From the NCBI GenBank assembly GCA_900555035.1, contig USJX01000001.1:38518-102517 (forward strand): a stretch of 64,000 nt of DNA. The letters are read 5' to 3'. Shown piece by piece: positions 51,572 through 59,600 of this stretch. A program made the position numbers and the translations under genes. Position 1 is the first letter of the stretch. Each line of letters begins with the position of its first letter. The notes under the pieces are model-generated. The model saw only the letters and a list, made by a program, of their open reading frames with translations, made no database searches and had not been told where the DNA came from. This DNA comes from an uncultured Prevotella sp. (lineage in GTDB: Bacteria; Bacteroidota; Bacteroidia; Bacteroidales; Bacteroidaceae).

Positions 51572-51670
51572 CATAAGTTGAACAAATAAAATAGAATAAT
51601 AAGAAACAGAAAGAATAAAACTTTAGATATATAACATATTAATATACAAAGCGTTTACGATATTCGGAAT

Positions 51671-51882
51671 ACTCTCGAAATTTGGCGATTTAAAGACGTA
51701 TTTCCTACATAGAATAAGTGAATGCCTGCGCTATAGCGTGGGCTGAACTTATCTGTAGGAATGGGCCACGCCAAATGCCCGAGAGTTAGATAAGGGAAGC
51801 TCACGCTTCTTTTGTATCTATCTCTCGGGCATTATGTGTTAGCCCATTCTCTGAATGAAGTTCAACGCTCATCTATAGCGGC
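51671..51882 (+). ncRNA. long rod-like hairpin region, candidate ncRNA or MITE
   Basis: Nested complementary segments make one long rod: CGCTATAG/CTATAGCG, TGAACTT/AAGTTCA, GAATGGGC/GCCCATTC, AATGCCCGAGAG (51774-51785)/CTCTCGGGCATT (51822-51833), TAGATA/TATCTA and a GAAGC/GCTTC tip. In addition ACTCTCG...TTTGGCG (51671-51687) can pair with CGCCAAA...CGAGAGT (51769-51786), which excludes the 12-bp stem. A transcript could start at the 51519 box. No gene lies in 51495-52139. Confidence 0.5.
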
Positions 51883-52139
51883 AATTCTGATGTTACAGAC
51901 GAATTGTCGAACATCTTATTTTCATTTTTTGGAATAGAAATCTATCAACTATCAGTTACTGGTGGTTATTAGCTTTATCTGTTCCAAGAGAAAATATTTG
52001 CTGCTTTTTATTGGTATTGCTAAAAGTGTATTTAAGTAAATAGGCTGCCCATCTTGTGTGTTTTTTTATGCATGAGGTGGGGGCTTCTATTGCATATTTA
52101 CGCTTTTGGTATGTTTCGTTGTGTTTACGAAAATGAGTA

Positions 52140-53159
52140 ATGGCAAGTAAGTATAGATTTATAGATTTATTTTGTGGCATTGGTGGCTTCCGATTGGCTT
52201 TAGAAAGATTGGGGGCAAAATGTGTTTTCTCTTCTGATGTAGATGTGTTTGCTCAGCAAACATATTTTGATAATTTTAGTGAAAAACCATTAGGGGATAT
52301 TACGCAAATAGAAGCGAAAGATATTCCTTCTTTTGATATTCTGACAGCTGGATTTCCCTGTCAGCCTTTTAGTTATGCAGGTTTGTGTAAGGGGTTTGAA
52401 GATCAAACACGAGGTACGCTATTTTTTGATGTCTGTCGAATCTTGGCTTATCATAGACCTAAGATGTTTTTTTTAGAAAATGTAAAGGGACTTGTATCGC
52501 ACAATGGAGGTAATACTATCAAGGTAATATTGGATAATCTTAAGAAATTGGGATATGATGTGCATTGGAAGGTTTTAAGTTCTTTGGATTTTGGTTTGCC
52601 TCAGAAAAGAGAGCGTTGGTATTGTGTTGGCTTTGATAAAAAAGTGAATTTTGAATTTCCTCAGCCTTTGGCTATAAATCCTACATTGCGTGATATCGTA
52701 GATTTAAATGATGACAATCCTGCGTTAAAGTTGAGTAAGTTTGAACATGATAGAATACAATATCATTTTGCTCATTGTCATGAAGAAGAGAGGGTACAAC
52801 ATGATAACTCCAAGTATGCTCCTAATACTAAAAAAGGAAAATATGGAGTCTATTCTTTCCAAAAGCCTGATGGTTCTTTGAGATTTCATGTTGGTGATGC
52901 CGCTAAGACCCAAATTCAGGAGGCTTTCTATGCATGTTTGGATACTTATGCGCCAACTATCATTGCAGGAAGAACCCCAAAACTTTGGGATATAGATAGG
53001 AAGTTATCTGTTTTGGAGGCTAAACGTTTGCAAGGTTTTCCAGATAATTTTAAGTTTACAGTATCTGATAATCAAGCGTATAAACAACTTGGAAATTCTG
53101 TAAGTGTTCCTGTGATAGAAAGAATTGCACAAAATATGATAATGGCATATAATAATTAA
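52140..53159 (+). CDS. cytosine-C5 DNA methyltransferase
   Basis: 339 residues, complete. Motif I FCGIGG (11-16), PCQPFS with catalytic Cys74, ENVKG (113-117), QKRERW and C-terminal LEAKRLQGFPDNF plus QLGNSVSV. Five bases before the McrB-like gene, so it is the modification partner of that restriction system. AT-rich relative to the phage genes. Confidence 0.9.
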   Translation: MASKYRFIDLFCGIGGFRLALERLGAKCVFSSDVDVFAQQTYFDNFSEKPLGDITQIEAKDIPSFDILTAGFPCQPFSYAGLCKGFEDQTRGTLFFDVCRILAYHRPKMFFLENVKGLVSHNGGNTIKVILDNLKKLGYDVHWKVLSSLDFGLPQKRERWYCVGFDKKVNFEFPQPLAINPTLRDIVDLNDDNPALKLSKFEHDRIQYHFAHCHEEERVQHDNSKYAPNTKKGKYGVYSFQKPDGSLRFHVGDAAKTQIQEAFYACLDTYAPTIIAGRTPKLWDIDRKLSVLEAKRLQGFPDNFKFTVSDNQAYKQLGNSVSVPVIERIAQNMIMAYNN

Positions 53160-53164
53160 AGCTT

Positions 53165-55024
53165 ATGTATTACTTATCAAAAGAAACAGCTGTAAAAGCT
53201 TTTAATTCCTTAAAAGGAAAAGTTGAAAACAAATTCATGGGATTGCTTGGCATATTAAAAACAATCAAGTCAGATGTCATCCATTCCAATACTACTTATA
53301 TTGTGCTTGATGGGGAGTTAGCTTTTTGGCTTGACTCCCAATTTTATCTTTCTGATTATAATAGAACTTATGGCAGTTCAAATCTATACGTTAAATTTTC
53401 AGATAAATGGATAGGTTATGTCGACGAAAAGTTTTTTAAGGAAGAGATTAACGTGTATTCTTTAATTGCCTTTTTGTATAAATATGAGAGCTTTGAAGAA
53501 ATTCCTTCACATGTTGATTTGTTATTGAGATTTAGTAATGATTATCATTTGAGTAGAGAAAATATAAATGAATGGTTTGATACAACACCGCTCCATCTAG
53601 AATTTGATGAAGAAGTGTTGACTCCTTCTGTGTATAAAGCTTTGCTTGGAATTTCTAATAGTACCATCTCTTTTGATAAACCATATTCGGTAGCTGCTCG
53701 TGCTGGTGAGTTATCGCGAGCTCCTTTTTTGCAGACTCTTTATGCTGGAATGGATAGCATCAAATGTTTATTGATTCTAAGAGAGAATATTGATGAATAT
53801 TATTCTAGCACTAAACATTCTCAGGAATGCGGTAAATCTTGTTCCGAAATCAACCAAACTTATCGTCCTTATATTACGGCCATTAAGTCGAAGCCTTTCC
53901 TTCTCTTGGCTGGTATCTCTGGTACAGGAAAAAGTAGAATCGTTCGTGAATTGGCTCGTGCTTGTTGGGGCGTAGATTCGCCTGAATATAAGGAGCATAA
54001 GCCAAAGAATTTTGAGATGATACAGGTGAAGCCTAATTGGCACGACTCTTCTGAACTTATTGGGTATGTAAGCAGACTTGGAGATGAACCAACGTTTATT
54101 GCAGGTGACTTTTTGAAGTTTGTAGTGCGAGCATGGGAGAATGAAAGTACCCCATATTTCTTATGCTTAGATGAAATGAACCTGGCTCCTGTTGAGCAGT
54201 ATTTTGCAGAATATCTGAGTGTTGTGGAATCTCGAAAGCGCAATGAAACAGGTAAGGTTGTGACAGACCCAATTCTCAAGCCTGAATTTGAAAAAGAAAG
54301 GAATGGTGAACATGCTGAATTCGTTCCTAAGGCTTGGTATAAAAAACTGATAGATGAACTTTTGGTAGATTGTTCTGATAGTCAAAAGGATGTTTTAAAA
54401 CAGCAGTTCATTGATGAAGGTATTACAATCCCCCAGAACCTCATTATCGTGGGAACCGTCAATATGGACGAAACAACCTTTTCCTTCTCCCGAAAAGTAC
54501 TCGACAGAGCCATGACCATCGAAATGAATGAGGTGGATTTATATGGTGGATTAACTTCCCGACACGAACAGATAGGAAAACTCAACTTTGAAGACTTGGT
54601 AGGAGATAAGGTGGAGGGTGTTGACGTGTATCAGGAAAACCAGGAGGTTTGCAACCAGGCGATACTGTACTTGCAGGAAATCAATGCAGTATTGGAAGGT
54701 ACACCTTTTAAGATAGCTTATCGAACCCGTAACGAGTTCCTGCTCTATGTGGTCAATAATTTGCCTTATCGTAAAAATAGCCAAGGTTTGGAAATGACGC
54801 AAAATGAAGTCGTGGCTCGTGCTTTGGATGAAATTACTTCTATGAAAATCCTATCTAGAATAGAAGGTGATGAGGAGAAGGTAAAGGTGGAGTTACTCGC
54901 TTCTTTAAAGGAAGTTGTTTCGAAGATGTTGCCGGAAAACATGAGAGATAGTTCTGTTTCTCTGGCTAAATTGGATGAAATGGAAAGGAAACTTAGTTCT
55001 GGTTATACTAGTTTTTGGAGTTAA
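53165..55024 (+). CDS. mcrB: McrB-like AAA+ GTPase/ATPase of a restriction system
   Basis: 619 residues. The N-terminal 240 form a specificity/DNA-reading region without recognised motif. The AAA+ part has Walker A GISGTGKS (250-257), Walker B CLDEMN (Asp336-Glu337) and GTVNMDET near 430, the equivalent of the McrB NTxD signature. It translocates DNA and powers the nuclease partner. Coding composition changes near 54400 from AT-rich to more balanced, hinting at a mosaic gene. Confidence 0.8.
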   Translation: MYYLSKETAVKAFNSLKGKVENKFMGLLGILKTIKSDVIHSNTTYIVLDGELAFWLDSQFYLSDYNRTYGSSNLYVKFSDKWIGYVDEKFFKEEINVYSLIAFLYKYESFEEIPSHVDLLLRFSNDYHLSRENINEWFDTTPLHLEFDEEVLTPSVYKALLGISNSTISFDKPYSVAARAGELSRAPFLQTLYAGMDSIKCLLILRENIDEYYSSTKHSQECGKSCSEINQTYRPYITAIKSKPFLLLAGISGTGKSRIVRELARACWGVDSPEYKEHKPKNFEMIQVKPNWHDSSELIGYVSRLGDEPTFIAGDFLKFVVRAWENESTPYFLCLDEMNLAPVEQYFAEYLSVVESRKRNETGKVVTDPILKPEFEKERNGEHAEFVPKAWYKKLIDELLVDCSDSQKDVLKQQFIDEGITIPQNLIIVGTVNMDETTFSFSRKVLDRAMTIEMNEVDLYGGLTSRHEQIGKLNFEDLVGDKVEGVDVYQENQEVCNQAILYLQEINAVLEGTPFKIAYRTRNEFLLYVVNNLPYRKNSQGLEMTQNEVVARALDEITSMKILSRIEGDEEKVKVELLASLKEVVSKMLPENMRDSSVSLAKLDEMERKLSSGYTSFWS

Positions 55025-55029
55025 CGGTA

Positions 55030-57273
55030 ATGGAACTTTTAAGAATCAAGCATCACGACTTTGTGATGACCATAGAATGCACCAAGTTTGATGCTATTTG
55101 GGATAAAGCGAAGAGGAATGTGGGGGAAGACAAACTTTCCTCCACCTATTCCTGGTCGGATGGTGTTGAACTGGTGGAGCGGTATTTGAATGATCAATCC
55201 ACTTCTAAGGTGATATTAAAAGATTCTTCTGCTCCTGCCATATTCTTTGATAATGCAGACTATCCGATATGGGTGGAGTTTGAGGAAAAGAATGATGCCA
55301 AGATTGTAGATGCACATTTTGGTTCCATCTTGCAGAATGAAAACGATAGGTTCAGTTTCCGTCATGGTATGTTAGCTGGCTTTCTGAATTTCGGCAATGA
55401 GATAGGACGTTCTGAAATCTGTTTTGATTATATTGTTAAGAGAAAGAAGTCAGATGGTGTATCTTCTGAGCTCATCAAAAAAAAGTTTTCATTCTCCTTC
55501 GAGGTGTTGAGTACCAAACTGGATTATCATTCTCATTGGAAGAAAATTATAGAGGATATAGAGCAAGAGTATCGGATGCTCTCGCTTGATTTCCTTAAAC
55601 GTACCTATCATAGCTTTGCTCCTGATAACCACGGAGAAACGCCAGAAATTATATGGTGGAGTATCTTTGCAGGTGAACAAAAGAAGTTCTTGGAGGCTTG
55701 TCGGCACATTATCGACCGACCACGTCATCGCTTGCATGGCAGGGAAACTTATCTGCGGGCAGATAAGGTGCGCCGAGTTCCTATGTCTCTTGAAAATGAA
55801 ATTGCTGAGCATCGCAAAGAACCCGCTCATCTTTATCGTATCACCGAAAAAATAGAGTCGAATGATACCCAGGAAAATCGATTTCTGAAATTTGCTTTAT
55901 CGCAGATTACGAGTAAGTATGAACTCTTAAAAACTCGTATAGAGCAGGTTAAGGAGGTTTCTGATGCTACTAAGCAAGAACTTCAGGCAACTTATGTTTC
56001 CCTGAATCTGTTAAGGAAAAATTCTTTCTTCCGAACCGTTGGGCGTTTCAAGGGATTGAATCAGGAAAGTATGGTTCTTCAGAAAGCCACGGGATATAGT
56101 CAGGTTTATCGGACTTGGAATTTGCTCCGTAAGGCTTACTCTCTAAATGAAGGCATCTATCGGTTGCAATCCAAGGACATCGCCACGCTTTATGAAATAT
56201 GGTGTTTCATAGAGGTGAGCCACATAGTGAAGAAGGAGTTGAATCTGGATCAGGATGATGTGGAACATCGCAATCGAATGGAGCTGAATGGTCTGTTTAC
56301 CTGGGAGTTGGGGAAGGGAGAACATTCTCGTGTTCTCTTTAGGAAAGATGGGGTAGAACTTGCCGAATTGGTATATAATCCAAAAAGTACGGAGCAGACC
56401 AACGATAGTATTGGAATGCAGAATCTGATAGTGCCAACGGTACCTCAGAAGCCCGATATAGTGCTACAACTTACCAAGAATGATTTGCAGAAAGATATGA
56501 AAATGACTTATCTCTTCGATGCAAAATATCGGATAGCCAGCAAGAATGCGAGCGGAGTAGATGTGCCACCGGATGATGCCATCAATCAGATGCATCGTTA
56601 TCGTGATGCCATTTATTATCGTGATTATGTTGAGGCTCCGTTAAAGAAGGAGGTGATAGGCGGATACATTCTTTTTCCTGGTGATGGTGAACCAGCGGAT
56701 GTGGAGGTGTCAAAGTTCTATCAAACTATCAAGGAGGTGAACATTGGTGCTTTTCCGCTTCGGCCGAACGATAACGAAAACAGAAAGTTGCTTGAAGGTT
56801 TTATCCGGGAACTGATAGAAACGAAGGCGAAAGATACAGTACAACATGTGATTCCGCAGAAGGGTACTATAATGGAAGTGGATAATCGGGTGTTGGTTGG
56901 TGTGGTTCGTCCTAGTCATCGGCGTGGTTATGAAAAGAGTTTCTTGAATCAATCTGCCACCTTATATTATACGGGTGCTAAGTTCCCGTCAACCATAGCA
57001 TTGCAGGATCTTCATTATTTCGTGCCGTATATCAAAGGTAAGGGGATTCGTGATGTGTATGAGATTGTAAGAATGAGAACCATAACGGGTAAAGAGGCAA
57101 AGCAGGATGAAGGGGTTGATGCAACAGATGATTTGCGTTTGGCCTTTGAACTTCGTTTTTCTCGACAACTGTATAAGGAATATCGTATGATTGATGTCTT
57201 GAAAATGACAGATCTCACGTTCTTGGATACGACATTTAGTGATATTGATGGCTATGTTTCATTGTATATATAG
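55030..57273 (+). CDS. mcrC: McrC-like nuclease subunit (DUF2357, PD-(D/E)XK)
   Basis: 747 residues from the ATG at 55030. An ATG at 55015 overlaps the McrB gene and is also possible. The long DUF2357-type middle is followed by a nuclease core: KPDIVLQL (Asp481, numbering from 55015) and YLFDAKYRI (Asp502-Ala-Lys504). With the McrB-like motor and the upstream methyltransferase it forms a modification-linked restriction island resembling LlaJI-type systems. Cleavage specificity unknown. Confidence 0.75.
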   Translation: MELLRIKHHDFVMTIECTKFDAIWDKAKRNVGEDKLSSTYSWSDGVELVERYLNDQSTSKVILKDSSAPAIFFDNADYPIWVEFEEKNDAKIVDAHFGSILQNENDRFSFRHGMLAGFLNFGNEIGRSEICFDYIVKRKKSDGVSSELIKKKFSFSFEVLSTKLDYHSHWKKIIEDIEQEYRMLSLDFLKRTYHSFAPDNHGETPEIIWWSIFAGEQKKFLEACRHIIDRPRHRLHGRETYLRADKVRRVPMSLENEIAEHRKEPAHLYRITEKIESNDTQENRFLKFALSQITSKYELLKTRIEQVKEVSDATKQELQATYVSLNLLRKNSFFRTVGRFKGLNQESMVLQKATGYSQVYRTWNLLRKAYSLNEGIYRLQSKDIATLYEIWCFIEVSHIVKKELNLDQDDVEHRNRMELNGLFTWELGKGEHSRVLFRKDGVELAELVYNPKSTEQTNDSIGMQNLIVPTVPQKPDIVLQLTKNDLQKDMKMTYLFDAKYRIASKNASGVDVPPDDAINQMHRYRDAIYYRDYVEAPLKKEVIGGYILFPGDGEPADVEVSKFYQTIKEVNIGAFPLRPNDNENRKLLEGFIRELIETKAKDTVQHVIPQKGTIMEVDNRVLVGVVRPSHRRGYEKSFLNQSATLYYTGAKFPSTIALQDLHYFVPYIKGKGIRDVYEIVRMRTITGKEAKQDEGVDATDDLRLAFELRFSRQLYKEYRMIDVLKMTDLTFLDTTFSDIDGYVSLYI

Positions 57274-57340
57274 AGAAAAGTTTTTTCTAATTTAATGCCA
57301 CTTCTACCACGCTGAAGTGTAAGTGGTTGATATATAGTAA

Positions 57341-57393
57341 GTAATGCGTGGTAATAAGACATATTTTTATTGCCACTTATTACCACGCATTAC
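57341..57393. repeat. 18-bp perfect inverted repeat
   Basis: GTAATGCGTGGTAATAAG (57341-57358) and its exact complement (57376-57393), 17-base loop, then CACACCTTTTTTT. It serves as a terminator after mcrC. Degenerate direct copies of the TGCCACTT(A/C)TTACCACGC arm are at 57296 and 57371, so it may come from a repeat family. Confidence 0.7.
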
Positions 57394-57687
57394 CACACCT
57401 TTTTTTGCTTATTATTCTGTAATCGGCATAGAATCAGTTAGTTGCATAATTCGTGGTAATAAAACAGGTATATCCTTCTCTATGATTGAAAAGCATTATT
57501 TTATCTTGATTTGCTGATTTTTTAAGCCTTGTTGCTAAGTAAAGGCATAAAATAGAGACTGTTTCTATATTACTTATTGCCACTCAGAAGCGTTCTTGAT
57601 TCTGTCCCCAAAGCTAGAGGAATGTGCCCCGAAGCATTGCCCAATTGTGCCCGAGACGTTGGGCACTTTTGACCGCTGGCTTTGGTT

Positions 57688-57753
57688 ATATTTCCTCGTA
57701 GTTACGGGCATGTTTCCTCGTACTTATGGGCATGTTTACCCGTAGCGACGGGC
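57688..57753 (+). repeat. three imperfect 22-bp tandem repeats
   Basis: Three consecutive 22-base units (57688-57709, 57710-57731, 57732-57753) share ATNTTTCCTCGTA...GGGC. The third contains CCCGTAGCGACGGG, which can form a hairpin. Upstream lies GTGCCC...GGGCAC. No gene is visible in 57394-57790. Confidence 0.75.
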
Positions 57754-57792
57754 AAATATTTGTGATGCTTCTCTTTGACTTTTCCTGATTTC

Positions 57793-57929
57793 AGTAGACA
57801 CTTTTTTACTTTATAAACTAGAAAGGTAGACACTATCAATTTCATAAAACTGAAATAGTAGACACTCCTTATTTTTTGTTCCTAATTTGATAGACACAAT
57901 AAAAAGAATCGTACTATATTTGTAGTCAC
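57793..57929 (+). repeat. TAGACAC array with exact 32-bp period
   Basis: TAGACAC at 57795, 57827, 57859 and 57891, and TAGTCAC at 57923, each exactly 32 bp apart, with unrelated AT-rich DNA between. 32 bp is about three helical turns, so the sites lie on one face of DNA. The fifth copy overlaps the predicted start of the small RNA. Confidence 0.85.
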
Positions 57930-58016
57930 TACTCTTCCACTGGACTTACCGAACCCGGACTTGCTCTTTTGGTAAAGTAGGGAGCCCCTCGATGGGGCTT
58001 CCTGCTTTTTCGGATT
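57915..58016 (+). ncRNA. candidate small RNA with promoter and terminator
   Basis: TATATTTG (57915-57922) is a -7 box. The following 90 bases contain ACTTACC/GGTAAAGT with a 20-base loop and a GC-rich GGAGCCCC-TCGAT-GGGGCTTCC stem followed by TGCTTTTT. No reading frame. The terminator also lies just after the convergent ATPase gene stop (58023), so it might only be that gene's terminator read backwards. Confidence 0.5.
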
Positions 58017-58022
58017 ACTGGA

Positions 58023-59366
58023 TTATACCATTTCCAATATCTTATCCAGTATCCCCACATAATAGAAGGGAAGATTGATAAGGCGGAAGGGATGACCTGT
58101 AGGGGATACCACTTCGTCTATGCTATATTCTCCTGGCCAAATGCGGATGGCAATGCTTGGGGCATCAGGCTGAGACATGAAGGAGTGGAGGGATCGAAGA
58201 TGGGCATTTGTGCCAGACTTCACTTCTATCGGGAGAATCTGTGAGTGATGTTGCCAAACAAAATCTACCTCTGCTGATGAACCCTTTTTGTCTCTTACCC
58301 AGTAATATTGCTCGTTGCGGAAGTTGCGATCCAAAACAATGCGCAGCTCTTGGGCTACGATTTGTTCCGCAGCATGCCCCTTCCATACATCCAAGAGAGA
58401 ATTGCCTTGCAGATATTCTGCCTGAATGTCAACGGAGAAATTCATGATGCCCGTATCTACCCATACTAGCTTGGGTTGTCTTGCTATGGCTGGTACAGCT
58501 GGGGCTTTCACTGATGTGACGGGATAGTCCAAATTGAGCAAGAATGCTTTCTGCATCACTTCCAAAGCCTCATGTACCTCCTTGCTTGTGTAGTTGCTAC
58601 CTCCAAATCGAGCGAAAGTAATGGATTGTCCTGCCTCTGCCCAGCCATGTGTAAGCAGATGGCGGATAACCTTTACTTGGTTTTCATTACGAGCATATTT
58701 TTCTACATCTTCATTGTAGCCATCAAGCAGTGAACGATAGATAGGGGCTAACTTGGTTAGGTTATGAGTCTTGGCATATTCTACTAAGGCTTCAGGCATA
58801 CCACCTATCAAGGTGTAATGATTGAAATGGTTCAGTAACATCTCGTGATATAGAGGTGATACGCTGACTTCTTTCACCATTTGTACCAATTGGTCTTCAC
58901 CTATAGCATCGAGATATTCCAAGAAGGAGCACGGACGGAGGGATAGATAATCCACTCTTCCCACAGGGAAAGAGATGCGCTGCTTGATGAGGGTTTGAAG
59001 TCTGGAACCTGCTGCTATGATGTGCAACCATGGCATCTCTTCATAGAAGTATCTCAGCAGACCAACTGCTTTTGGTTCGTTTTGTATCTCATCAATAAAA
59101 AGTAGGGTACGCTTACATTCATCTACCTTAATTTTCTTCTTGAGGCAGATGTATTGATATATCTCTTTTACATTGTCTGATTTGGCAAAGATTTCTGCAT
59201 CTGAGCTTTTTTCTAGATTCAGTTTGATATATACATCGTATTTCTTACCCAATTCATTGACTAATGTTGTCTTTCCAACTTGTCTTGCGCCTCGTAAAAC
59301 CAATGGCTTCCTGTTGTCTCTTTCACTCCATTTCTGGAGTTCTTCTGTCAATTGTCTATATATCAT
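58023..59366 (-). CDS. AAA_14/DUF4143 ATPase
   Basis: 447 residues. Walker A GARQVGKTT (26-34), Walker B LLFIDEIQNEP (Asp92-Glu93), sensor-like AAGSRL, then a DUF4143 C-terminal part with a PD-(D/E)XK-like VDFVWQHHSQILPIEVKSG. This large family is highly expanded in Bacteroidota; function is unknown, with defence or mobile-element links proposed. Bracketed by two different 32-bp-phased arrays. TAACTTTG promoter box at 59402-59395. Confidence 0.85.
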   Translation of the reverse strand: MIYRQLTEELQKWSERDNRKPLVLRGARQVGKTTLVNELGKKYDVYIKLNLEKSSDAEIFAKSDNVKEIYQYICLKKKIKVDECKRTLLFIDEIQNEPKAVGLLRYFYEEMPWLHIIAAGSRLQTLIKQRISFPVGRVDYLSLRPCSFLEYLDAIGEDQLVQMVKEVSVSPLYHEMLLNHFNHYTLIGGMPEALVEYAKTHNLTKLAPIYRSLLDGYNEDVEKYARNENQVKVIRHLLTHGWAEAGQSITFARFGGSNYTSKEVHEALEVMQKAFLLNLDYPVTSVKAPAVPAIARQPKLVWVDTGIMNFSVDIQAEYLQGNSLLDVWKGHAAEQIVAQELRIVLDRNFRNEQYYWVRDKKGSSAEVDFVWQHHSQILPIEVKSGTNAHLRSLHSFMSQPDAPSIAIRIWPGEYSIDEVVSPTGHPFRLINLPFYYVGILDKILEMV

Positions 59367-59394
59367 AACGTTTCCTTCTCTTTAAGTTATGCTG

Positions 59395-59402
59395 CAAAGT
59401 TA
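59395..59402 (-). promoter_or_regulatory. -7 box of the DUF4143 ATPase gene
   Basis: TAACTTTG on the - strand, 29 bases before the ATG at 59366. The first copy of the repeat array lies directly upstream, over the expected -33 region (TTTGCC). Confidence 0.65.
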
Positions 59403-59409
59403 CTCTTTT

Positions 59410-59526
59410 TTCCTAAAACATAGGCAAAAATATAGTGAAACTTTCCTAAAACATAGGCAACTTATATGATAACCTTCCTAAAGAATAGGCAAAAAACGCA
59501 GAAATTTACCTAAAATATAGGCAAAT
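59410..59526 (-). repeat. CCTAAAACATAGGCAA array with about 32-bp period
   Basis: Four copies of (T)CCTAAAnnATAGGCAA beginning at 59412, 59445, 59477 and 59509 (steps 33, 32, 32). Each has an internal CCTA...TAGG dyad. The array starts at the -33 position of the DUF4143 gene promoter and extends upstream, as a multi-site operator would. Confidence 0.85.
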
Positions 59527-59600
59527 CCCTGCGGAAATTTACACTTTTTTCAATATAAAATAGGGGTGAAATAATACACATTGCCTACTTCCTAAGTATT

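Noticed and set aside
57793..57929. CRISPR array (regular repeats with unique spacers)
   Set aside because: The repeated box is only 7-9 bp, the spacers are AT-rich and about 24 bp, there is no leader and no cas gene in the window.
59410..59526. CRISPR array upstream of the DUF4143 gene
   Set aside because: Repeats of 16 bp are degenerate, there are only four, spacers are 16 bp, and the array sits at a promoter.
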